Below, piece after piece: positions 25,221 to 33,600 of a stretch of 44,473 bases of DNA. A program made the translations under genes and the position numbers. Numbering within the stretch: the first letter of the stretch is position 1; each line of letters begins with the position of its first letter. The notes under the pieces were generated by a model. That model was not told where the DNA came from, made no database searches, and saw only the letters and a program-made list of their open reading frames with translations. This DNA comes from Alphaproteobacteria bacterium (GTDB lineage: Bacteria > Pseudomonadota > Alphaproteobacteria > SHVZ01): the NCBI GenBank assembly GCA_016869375.1, contig VGEH01000019.1:1-44473 (forward strand). Reading direction: 5' to 3'.

Positions 25221-26789
25221 ATGAAGGTCGAGAATGCGTCGCTCGAAGACCTGCTCGAGGGGCTGACCTCGGGCGAGATCGCCGCGACCGAGCTGACCAA
25301 GGCCTATATCGCGCGCATCAAGGCCTATGACCAGGGCGGGCCGAAGATCAATTCGGTGCGCGAGGTGAACCCCGACGCGCTCTCGATCGCCGCGAAGCTC
25401 GACGGCGTGAAGCCCACCAAGAGCAAGCCCCTCGCCGGCCTGCCGATCCTGATCAAGGACAACATCGCCAGCGGCGACCGGCAGCACACGACCGCGGGCT
25501 CGCTCGCGCTCGCCGATGCCTATGCGAAGAAGGACGCGACCGTGACGGCGCGGCTCAGGAAGGCCGGCGCGATCATCCTCGGCAAGGCGAACCTGACCGA
25601 ATTCGCCAACATCCTCGCCGTCGGCATGCCCGCCGGATACAGCTCGCTCGGCGGCCAGGTGAAGAACGCCTTCGCGCCCGATCAGGACGAGAACCGCATT
25701 CCCATCGTCCACCCCGGCGGTTCCAGCGCCGGCTCCGGAGTCGCAGTGGCCATCGGGGCGGCGGCCGCAACCATCGGCACCGAGACCTCGGGTTCGCTGC
25801 TCTCGCCGGCGACCCAGAGCGGCGTGGTCACGGTGAAGCCGACGGTCGGGTTGATCAGCCGCGCCGGCATCCTGCCGATCTCGCATAGCCAGGACACCGC
25901 CGGGCCGATGACGCGCACGGTGCGCGACTCCGCCCTGCTGCTCAACGTGCTCGCCACCGTCGATCCGCTCGACAAGGCGACGGCGCGGCAGAAGCGGCCG
26001 AAGGACTATCTCGATCACCTCGACAAGGACGGGCTCAAGGGAGCGCGCATCGGCGTGCCGAGCGATCCGTCCGATCCCGGCAACGACGTCTACTACAGCC
26101 CGCTCTCGCCGCGCGCGAAGGAGGTCATGAGCCGGACCATCGAGGCCCTGCAGGATCTCGGCGCGACCATCATCCGCGCCAATATTCCGACGGCAGGCTG
26201 GATCGGCGGCGCCGGCACCGAGATCGCGGTTCTCAACCGCAACCACTTCAGCCCCACCTACAACCAGGTCCAGCGCGCGCCGATCGTCTTCGTCTACGAG
26301 CTCAAGAACGGGCTCGAGGCCTATCTGAAGAAATGGGCGAAGGGCACGGCGATGAAGACGATCGACGACATCATCGCCTTCAACCGCGAGCGGCCGGTCG
26401 AAGCGCTGCGCTTCGGCCAGGACCTGTTCCTCGCCGCCGCCGAGACCAGGGGCGATCTCAGTGAGCCGGAGTACAAATCGGCAAGGCGCATGGACTTGAA
26501 GCATGCGAAGACGCTCGGCCTGGACGCTTACATGGATATGCACAAGCTCGACGCCGTGCTGTTCCCGGCCAATGCCGGTGCCGGCATCGCCGCCAAGCCC
26601 GGCTATCCGAGCGTGCAGGTACCCGCGGGCTTCATCGCCGGAATGGGCGGCAAGGACACGCCGGACTATCCGCTCGGCGCCACCTTCGCCGGCCGCGCCT
26701 GGAGCGAGGCCAAGCTGCTCCGCTTCGCCTACGCCTTCGAGCAGGCCACGCATGCGCGCCGCATGCCGCCGGGCGTGCCGGCGCTCTAA
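25221..26789 (+). CDS. Amidase-signature-family amidase
   Basis: The 522-residue protein has the Ser-cisSer-Lys triad of the amidase signature family: K79 in LIKDNI, cis-Ser S168 in GGSSAGSG and nucleophile S192 in GTETSGS. It hydrolyses amides to acid plus ammonia or amine in the cytoplasm. There is no signal peptide and no neighbouring gatB/gatC, so a tRNA-amidotransferase role is unlikely. An aGGGGG ribosome-binding site precedes the ATG. It lies nine bases after the threonine-aldolase-like gene, and its stop overlaps the convergent TetR stop (CTAA). Confidence 0.9.
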   Translation: MKVENASLEDLLEGLTSGEIAATELTKAYIARIKAYDQGGPKINSVREVNPDALSIAAKLDGVKPTKSKPLAGLPILIKDNIASGDRQHTTAGSLALADAYAKKDATVTARLRKAGAIILGKANLTEFANILAVGMPAGYSSLGGQVKNAFAPDQDENRIPIVHPGGSSAGSGVAVAIGAAAATIGTETSGSLLSPATQSGVVTVKPTVGLISRAGILPISHSQDTAGPMTRTVRDSALLLNVLATVDPLDKATARQKRPKDYLDHLDKDGLKGARIGVPSDPSDPGNDVYYSPLSPRAKEVMSRTIEALQDLGATIIRANIPTAGWIGGAGTEIAVLNRNHFSPTYNQVQRAPIVFVYELKNGLEAYLKKWAKGTAMKTIDDIIAFNRERPVEALRFGQDLFLAAAETRGDLSEPEYKSARRMDLKHAKTLGLDAYMDMHKLDAVLFPANAGAGIAAKPGYPSVQVPAGFIAGMGGKDTPDYPLGATFAGRAWSEAKLLRFAYAFEQATHARRMPPGVPAL

Positions 26790-27445
26790 GCCGGCTTGGC
26801 AAGTCCCGCCGCCAGCAGATCGAGCGCCTTCTCGGCCATCGCCTGGGCTTCGTGCTCGGCGACGCCCCAGCGCGGCATGTGGCCGTCGACCTGCATGCGC
26901 GCGAGGCCGTAGACGAGTCCGCGGCCGGTCAGGTGGAGCAGGCGGACGTCATCGGAGCGAAGCCGGTCCTTCGCGATCGCGGCTTTCACAGCCTCCTCCA
27001 TCGCCAGGCGGATCTCCTGGTCCTGGCGGCGCAGCTCAGTCGCGCCCTCGAAGTCGAAGAGCGTGCGGTCCGAGAGCACCTGGAAATGCGTCGGGTTGCG
27101 GAAGGCCCAGCGCAGATAGGCGATGCCGATGGCGCGGAAGCGAGCGAGCGGATCGTCGGTCGGCGCCTTCTCCAGTGCCTCGACGAATTCTCGGTGAAAG
27201 CGCCGCATCGCCTCCTCGGCGATCGCCGTCATAAGGGCGATGCGGCTGGGGAAATGGCGGAAGGGCGCGGCCGAGGAGACGCCGGCACGGCGCGCCACCT
27301 CGCGGACGCTGAGGGCCTCCGCCCCCTCCGCCTCGATCAGGGCGAGACCCGCGGTCACCAGCGCCTGCCGCAGATCGCCATGGTGGTAACCCCGGACAGG
27401 CGAGGCGCGAACCTTGGACGTGCGAGAGCGGCGGGCGGTCGGCAT
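26786..27445 (-). CDS. TetR/AcrR-family transcriptional regulator
   Basis: The 219-residue protein has an N-terminal TetR helix-turn-helix: YHHGDLRQALVTAGLALIEAEG, then LSVREVARRAGVSSAAPFRHFPSRIALM (about residues 20-75). The YHHGDLR start and a WHG-like ligand domain resemble one common TetR subgroup. ATG 27445 begins MPTARRSRTSK; an in-frame upstream start at 27505 would lie over the operator repeats and is less likely. It is divergent from a ferric-reductase-like gene, and the spacer carries two inverted copies of a 22-base element, so it probably represses both itself and that gene. Confidence 0.9.
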   Translation of the reverse strand: MPTARRSRTSKVRASPVRGYHHGDLRQALVTAGLALIEAEGAEALSVREVARRAGVSSAAPFRHFPSRIALMTAIAEEAMRRFHREFVEALEKAPTDDPLARFRAIGIAYLRWAFRNPTHFQVLSDRTLFDFEGATELRRQDQEIRLAMEEAVKAAIAKDRLRSDDVRLLHLTGRGLVYGLARMQVDGHMPRWGVAEHEAQAMAEKALDLLAAGLAKPA

Positions 27446-27474
27446 GATAAGGACGGTATCAGCACGGCTTCGTG

Positions 27475-27537
27475 AATGTAAGCAGCGAAAACATTCCTTG
27501 ACCACCCACGACAGCGGAATGTTATCGTCGCTTACAT
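27475..27537. promoter_or_regulatory. Paired TetR operators overlapping a promoter
   Basis: Bases 27476-27497 and the reverse complement of 27516-27537 agree at 19 of 22 positions (both ATGTAAGC...AACATTCC). Each copy is itself a partial palindrome of AATGT and ACAT(T) ends separated by 11 bases. A TTGACC box (27498-27503) lies between the copies, with its -10 region inside copy 2, so a bound repressor would block the rightward promoter. A GGAGG ribosome-binding site (27545) then precedes ATG 27553. Confidence 0.75.
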
Positions 27538-27552
27538 AAAATCGGAGGATCG

Positions 27553-28161
27553 ATGAGCGAGCGCAGCCTGATCGAAGGATGGCCTCTCCTGGCCACGCTC
27601 ACCGCGGCGCTCGCGGCGATCGTGCTCGGCGACGCCGCGGCGCACGGCTTCGAGGCGGAGTCGACGCGCGCGGCGATCCGGGTGACGGCCCGCACCTCCT
27701 TCGTGCTTTTCTGCCTCGCCTACTCGGCCGCTGCGCTGGTGCGCTTCTGGCCCAACACCTGGACGCGCTGGCAGCGGCGCAACCGCCGGCAGCTCGGCCT
27801 CGCTTTCGCCGTTTCGCATCTGATGCATGCTGCTGCGATCGGCGCCTTCGCGCTCGCCCTGCCGGAAACCTTCCGACAGGAAACCAGCCTCGGCATGTTC
27901 GTCGCCGGCGGCCTCGGCTACCTGTTCATCCTGGCCATGGCGGCGACATCCTTCGACCGCACGGCCGCCGCGATCGGCCCACGCGCCTGGCGCTGGCTGC
28001 ACGGCTTCGGCGCCTTCTACATCTGGGTCGGATTTGTGAACGGCTTCGGCAGCCGCGCCATGGCGAAGCCCGGCTATTGGGTCTTCGTCGCGATCCTGCT
28101 CGCCGTCATGGCGCTTCGCCTCGCGGCGATGCGAAAGAAGAAAGTCGCCGCTCACGCCTAG
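27553..28161 (+). CDS. Ferric-reductase-like transmembrane protein
   Basis: The 202-residue protein has about five or six membrane helices and resembles the ferric reductase-like transmembrane domain (MsrQ/YedZ type). Likely haem-ligand histidines occur in RRQLGLAFAVSHLMHAAA and RWLHGFGAFYIWVGF. Such proteins bind b-type haem and pass electrons across the inner membrane, for example to MsrP. No msrP or FAD/NAD reductase partner is adjacent. Its position behind the TetR operators suggests it is the main regulated target, induced by an unknown ligand or stress. Confidence 0.8.
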   Translation: MSERSLIEGWPLLATLTAALAAIVLGDAAAHGFEAESTRAAIRVTARTSFVLFCLAYSAAALVRFWPNTWTRWQRRNRRQLGLAFAVSHLMHAAAIGAFALALPETFRQETSLGMFVAGGLGYLFILAMAATSFDRTAAAIGPRAWRWLHGFGAFYIWVGFVNGFGSRAMAKPGYWVFVAILLAVMALRLAAMRKKKVAAHA

Positions 28162-28270
28162 AGGACGCGGCGCTGCACCACTGACAGCGCCGACCGGCGG
28201 CTCCGTCAACCGGCTTTTCCGCCGCCTGGTTCGGTGGCAGGCTCGCGCCACCCCGATACAGGAAGCCCCG

Positions 28271-28933
28271 ATGTCCCGACGCACGCTCGAAATGACCGAA
28301 CAGCTCTACGACTATCTGCTGAAGACCTCGCTGCGCGACACGCCGCTGCAGAAGAAGCTCCGGCAGGTGACGGCGAAGATGAAGTGGGGCGGCATGCAGA
28401 TCTCGCCCGAGCAGGGCCAGTTCATGGCGCTGCTGGTCGAGCTGATCGGGGCCAGGAAGGCGATCGAGATCGGCACCTTCACCGGCTATTCCGGCCTCTC
28501 GGTCGCCGCCGCGCTGCCGGCCAATGGCCATCTCTGGTGCTGCGACGTCAGCGAGGAGTTCACCGCGACCGCGCGCAAGTTCTGGAAGCTGGCGAAGCTC
28601 GACAAGAAGATCACGCTGACCCTGGCGCCGGCGACCGAGACCATCGCCAAGCTGCTCAAGGCCAGGCATGGCGGCACCTTCGACTTCGCCTTCATCGACG
28701 CCGACAAGGCGAACTACGATGCCTATTACGAAGGTGTGCTGAAGCTGCTGCGCAAGGGCGGGCTCATCGCCATCGACAACGTGCTGTGGGGCGGCCGCGT
28801 CGCCGATCCGGCGCGGAAGGACCCGGACACCACCGCGATCCGCAAGCTCAACGCCAAGATCCTCAAGGACAAGCGCGTGACCGCGAGCTTGCTGCCTATT
28901 GGCGATGGGCTGACCTTGGCAAGGAAGCGCTAA
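28271..28933 (+). CDS. Class I SAM-dependent O-methyltransferase (CCoAOMT-like)
   Basis: The 220-residue protein has the caffeoyl-CoA O-methyltransferase-type fold. The SAM motif is AIEIGTFTGYSGLSVA (about 64-79), then FAFIDADKANYDAYYE supplies metal and substrate contacts, and IAIDNVLWGGRVADP is the family's most conserved segment. Bacterial members methylate catechols or other small hydroxylated compounds in the presence of a divalent cation. The substrate is unknown. A short spacer (28162-28270) separates it from the upstream membrane protein, with an AGGA box before the ATG. Its stop overlaps the convergent DUF192 stop (CTAA). Confidence 0.9.
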   Translation: MSRRTLEMTEQLYDYLLKTSLRDTPLQKKLRQVTAKMKWGGMQISPEQGQFMALLVELIGARKAIEIGTFTGYSGLSVAAALPANGHLWCCDVSEEFTATARKFWKLAKLDKKITLTLAPATETIAKLLKARHGGTFDFAFIDADKANYDAYYEGVLKLLRKGGLIAIDNVLWGGRVADPARKDPDTTAIRKLNAKILKDKRVTASLLPIGDGLTLARKR

Positions 28934-29376
28934 GGCAGCGAGGAATGCCGCACCCTGTCCCCCGGCTTGATCCCGAGGCGTGATGAGGTACCCCCGTTCA
29001 CTTCCAGCACCGCCCGCGTCGGACCCGTTGCCGGGACCGGTGTCTCCGTCAGCGGGATAGTGCGCTCGGCGATGTTCAGGATGCGGCCGTCCGGGCCGAT
29101 GAAGATCATGTCGAGCGGGATGTAGGTGTTCTTCATCCAGAAGGTCGCCGGGTCCGGCCGCTCGAAGATGAACAGCATCCCGGCATCGGCCGCCATCTGC
29201 CGGCGGAACATGAGCCCCTGCGCGATCTGCGCCGGCGAGGTGGCGAGCTCGACGTTGAAGCGATGCTTCGCCCCGGACGCCGTCTCGATGGTCACCGTGT
29301 CCTTGGGATAGGTGACGGGCTGCGCCGCGAGCGGGCCTGCGAACAAGACCAGGAGGAGGGCAAGAACGCGTCTCAC
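28930..29376 (-). CDS. Exported DUF192-family protein
   Basis: The 148-residue protein has a signal peptide (RRVLALLLVLFAGPLAAQP) and a DUF192 domain. The core is VELATSPAQIAQGLMFRRQMAADAGMLFIF, followed by FWMKNTYIPLDMIFIGPDGRI, the segment that defines the family. DUF192 proteins are small exported or periplasmic proteins of unknown biochemical role. GTG 29376 is chosen because it overlaps the stop of the upstream deacetylase gene (GTGA) and gives an ideal signal peptide length. Longer in-frame extensions run under that gene. Confidence 0.88.
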   Translation of the reverse strand: MRRVLALLLVLFAGPLAAQPVTYPKDTVTIETASGAKHRFNVELATSPAQIAQGLMFRRQMAADAGMLFIFERPDPATFWMKNTYIPLDMIFIGPDGRILNIAERTIPLTETPVPATGPTRAVLEVNGGTSSRLGIKPGDRVRHSSLP

Positions 29377-30476
29377 GGCAGCATCACCTCTTCGATCATC
29401 TCGCCGATCTCCGGCCGCACCGGCCCGGGATTGGGCGGATCGGCGAGCGTGCTGAACCAGCGCTCCGGCGCGTTGCGCGCCCGGCTGTGGTTCCAGCTGA
29501 GGCCACGCAACACCGTCTCGGCCTCCGGGGTCAAGGGCGAGGCCGGGTCGCGGCCGTCGAGCACGGCCCAGATGCCGGCCCAGCACCGCGCCACCGACCA
29601 CGGATTGTAGCCGCCGCCGCCGAGCACGAGCGCGCGCGGCGCCAGCGGAACGAGGGCCGCCACCGCCGACCACAGGGCGCCGTTGGAGAGCGCGAGCCCG
29701 CTCTGCGGGTCGTCGGCGAGACCATCGGCGCCACATTGGAGCACGATTGCGGCAGGCTCGAGGGCGCGCCCGAGCGGCAGGAGCGCCTCCTCGACGATGG
29801 TTGCCAGCTCCGAGTCGTTGAAGCCTCGAGGCACCGGCAGGTTGCGCGCATTGCCGCCGCCGCGCTCGCCGCGAATGCCGGTGTGCGGCCAGCGTCCCGC
29901 TTCATGCACGGAAACCGTGAGCACGCGGGCATCGCCGCGAAAGGCGTCCTCGACGCCGTCGCCGTGATGCGCGTCGAGATCGACGTAGTAGACCGGCGCG
30001 ATACCGGCATCGAGGAAAGCGAGGATGCCGAGGACGGGATCGTTGAAGTAGCAGAAGCCGCTGGCGCGGTCGGGCCGGCCGTGATGCGTGCCGCCGGCCG
30101 GGCTGTGGACGATGCCGGACTCGCGCAGCAGCTCGACAGCCTTCAGCGTCGAGCCGCAGGCGGTCGCCGGACGGCGGAAGATCTCGGCGAAGACCGGGTT
30201 GCCGTTGCGGCCGATATTGTGGCGGTCGCGGATCTCCTCGGAGACATGACGCGTCGCCTCGGCTTCCTGCACGGCGCGCACATAGGCCGGATCGTGGAAG
30301 CGCGCGAGCTGCTCCGGTGTCGCCTGCGGTCCGTCGACATAGCGCGCCGGATCGTGCCAGCCCATGGCGCGGATCAGGTCGAGCGCGGTCGAGACGCGCG
30401 GGATCGAAAGCGGGTGCTTCGCCCCGTAGATCGAGTGCCGGTAGATCTCGCTGCCGATGAGGATCGGAGGACGCAT
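29373..30476 (-). CDS. Histone-deacetylase-family (AcuC/HDAC-like) deacetylase
   Basis: The 367-residue protein is an arginase/deacetylase-fold zinc hydrolase. The catalytic pair is H131-H132 in GGTHHGRPD, the zinc ligands are D168 and H170 in YVDLDAHHGDG, and the third aspartate is in QCGADGLADDP. A GGGGYN loop near the C-terminus lacks the catalytic tyrosine offset, as in other class I-like members (GGYN). Bacterial relatives deacetylate acetyl-CoA synthetase lysines (AcuC), acetylpolyamines or other N-acetyl compounds. An acetylpolyamine role would fit the ornithine decarboxylase 14 kb away, but that is inference. Translation of the DUF192 gene is coupled to its end. Confidence 0.88.
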   Translation of the reverse strand: MRPPILIGSEIYRHSIYGAKHPLSIPRVSTALDLIRAMGWHDPARYVDGPQATPEQLARFHDPAYVRAVQEAEATRHVSEEIRDRHNIGRNGNPVFAEIFRRPATACGSTLKAVELLRESGIVHSPAGGTHHGRPDRASGFCYFNDPVLGILAFLDAGIAPVYYVDLDAHHGDGVEDAFRGDARVLTVSVHEAGRWPHTGIRGERGGGNARNLPVPRGFNDSELATIVEEALLPLGRALEPAAIVLQCGADGLADDPQSGLALSNGALWSAVAALVPLAPRALVLGGGGYNPWSVARCWAGIWAVLDGRDPASPLTPEAETVLRGLSWNHSRARNAPERWFSTLADPPNPGPVRPEIGEMIEEVMLP

Positions 30477-30632
30477 CCGCAGAGGATAGCGCCAAGGCCC
30501 TTGGCCGCGACAGCCACCGGCTGTGGCGGACGGAACATCTGCGTCCCTTGAACGGAGTAACCCGTCTGGAGGATGTGGGGTTTTCCCCGCGAGACGACGA
30601 TCCCGCGCATCACGGATCTCACGGGGGTCGAC

Positions 30633-33600
30633 ATGTCGCTCCGCATTCTTTCTGTCCTCCTGATCGCCATCGGGCTGCTGAGCGGCCCCGGCGGCCGGAC
30701 GGCTGACGCTGCCATCACGACCGATTGGTCACGGATCTACGGAACCGCCTCCTCGGGCACCAGCTTCGGTACGGTCGCGATCGACAGCAGCGGCAACAGC
30801 TACGTCGTCGGCAGTTTCGGGGGCGCGACGCTGACCTTCGGCGGCACCACCTTGACACGCATCGGGACCACTGACGGATTCGTCGTCAAGCTGGACTCCT
30901 CGGGAACGGTGCTCTGGGCCAAAAACTACGGCGGAGCCGGCGCCAGGACCCACATCGCATGGGCAGCCGTCGACGGGTCCGGAAACGTCCATCTCACCGG
31001 CACGGTCAGCGCGGCCAGCCTCACCACGCCGGCGCTGACCCTGGCGGGAACACAGGACGTGTTCGCCCTGAAGCTCGACAACGCCGGCACGACCACCTGG
31101 TCGCGGATCTACGGCGAGGCCAGCGCCTCGCTGCAGGCCGGCGCCGTCGCCGTGGACGGATCCGGTAACGTCTACCTCTCGGGGACTTTCAGCGGGGCCA
31201 CCTTGACCACGCCGTCCCTGACACTGATCGGCAGCCAGGATGCCTTCCTGCTCAAGCTCGATTCGAGCGGTACGGTCACGTGGGCGCGCAACTATGGCGG
31301 CGCAGGAGGAGTCCTCAGCAGCAACCGCGTCAGCACCGACGGCTCGGGAAACGTCTACCTGACCGGGACCTTCAACGACGCCAGCATGACCACGCCGGCG
31401 GTGACGCTCATCGGCACCATCGACGTGTACATGCTCAAGATCGACTCTTCCGGCACGACGAACTTGGCAAGAGGCATCGGCGGCACCTCGGGTCGTCTCA
31501 TTTCAGGAACGATCGCGGTCGACAGCTCGCAGAATATCCATGTCGTCGGCGTTTTCGACGCCGACCTGACAAGCCCGGCGCTGGCCAAGATCGGCGGTAG
31601 CGACATCTTCCTGATCAAGTACGACACGAGCGGAACGGTCGTCCTGACCAAGAACTTCGGTGGCACCGGCGCGCTATCGGACTACCCTCGCGTCGGACTC
31701 GACAGCTCCGGCAACATCTATGTCGGCGGCGCCTTCAACGCCGACCTGACCACGCCGGCGCTGACGAAGATCGGCGCCGGCGACGCCTTCGTCGTCAAGA
31801 TGACGTCGGCGGGCTCGATCACGGACGCGCAGAACTACGGCGGGGCTTCCGCCGACATGCGGCGCCACGGCACCGCCTTGGCCGTCGATTCGAATGGCGT
31901 CATCATCGTCGGCGGCGCGACGGATAATAGCCTGACGACACCGGCGCTGACAAAGACCGGCAACGTCGACGTCTTCATCATCCGGGCCGGCGGTCCGACC
32001 GAGACGCTGACGGTCACGCGCTCGGGCGCGGGCAGCGGCACGGTGACCTCCTCGCCCTCCGGCATCTCCTGCGGCTCGACCTGCTCGGCCAGCTTCGCGC
32101 AGGGCGCATCGGTCACGCTGACGGCGGCCGCTGCCAGCGGCTCGACGTTCTCCGGCTGGTCGGGCAACTGCAGCGGCACGAGCACGGCGGCCAGCGTGAC
32201 AATGAGCGCCGCCCGCTCCTGCACGGCAACCTTCGCCCAGACGGTCACCTCCGGCAGCGGACCGACGCCGACCTGGCTCGGCTCGAGCGGCAGCGGTCAG
32301 CTCAGCTTCTCCAGCGTCGAGGTCACTCTCGACTCCAGCGGAAATCTCAGCGCCACCATTCCCGCCGGCAACTTCAACGCCGCCGACCTGACCTTCTCCG
32401 CGACGCTGGCCGATGGTTCTTCCCTGCCGTCCTGGCTCATTTTCGATCCCGTCACGCTGACCTTCAGCGGCACACCCGCCGCGTCGCTGCTCGCTGCCGC
32501 CGGGCGCCTGGCACGTGCGGCGGACACGCAGAATGCCGATGGCCGCTGGCTGGCGACGCCGCCGACCAAGGTCGCGACCCGGCTCTCGATCACGCTCCAG
32601 GTACGGGACCGCTCCGGGCAGACGGCGACCGTGACCTTCCCGCTCGTCGTCTACGCGCAGCGGACCGCGACCGCTGTCGTCGCGGCCTCGGTGACCGATG
32701 CCGGCGTCTCGGGCAACGGCGCCGCGGCAGGACCGGCGCTCTCCGATGACGGCGCGGCCGTCGTCTTCCAGACGGCGGCGACCAACCTGTTCGGCGCCGA
32801 TACCAACACAGCACCGGACATCGTCCGCTACGATGTCGCCTCCGGCCGCCTCGCGCGGTTCTCGACGGGCAACTTCACCGGGTCCATCGCCGGACCGGCG
32901 GATGGCTGGTCGGGCGCGGCGGCGATCTCGGCGGACGCCTCGACCATCGCCTTCTCCTCCGACGCCACGAATATCGGGCTCCCCTGGGGCAACGGCCTGC
33001 GCCAGGTCTGGGCCGCCGATGCGACGCGCTCGCGGGTCAGCACGGTGACGCCGTCACCGACGGCGGTCAGCGCCGCCGCCGACGGGACGCTCGCCGACGG
33101 TCTTTCCGACAACCCGGCGCTTTCCGAGGACGGACGCTACGTCGCCTTCGAGTCGGTCGCGACCAACCTGGTCTCTGGCGCCTCCGATGGCACGCGACGC
33201 GTCTACCGCAAGGACCGCACGACCGGCGCCATCCTCCTGGTCGGCACCGGCCGCCGCGCGGCCATCTCGTCCGACGGCCGCTACGTCGCCTTCGACGATG
33301 GCGAGCGTCTCTACCGCGCCGATCTCACCGGCGGTACGACCCTCACGGTCACCACCGGCACGGTCGCGCGGATGAGCCGCGACGGACGCTACATCGCCTA
33401 CCAGACGGCGGGCCGTGTGATGCGCGCCGATGTGGCGCTCGGCACGACCGAGACGGTCGCAGCCGACGGCTCGTCGCCGTCGATCTCCGGCGACGGCCGC
33501 TTCGTTGTCTATGTCGCGCAAGGACAGGTCCAGGTCCGCGACATGGTCGCCGGCACCACCGCTCTGGTGTCGACGACCACGAGCGGCAGCGGCGGCAATG

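Noticed and set aside
25044-26753. A 569-codon minus-strand frame opposite the amidase
   Set aside because: The amidase triad is complete on the plus strand, and the antisense frame is biased, domain-free sequence.
30700-32010. Regularly spaced repeats that could suggest a CRISPR array or satellite
   Set aside because: The unit is about 180 bases, diverged, in frame and translates to SBBP propeller blades; there are no short identical repeats with unique spacers and no cas genes.
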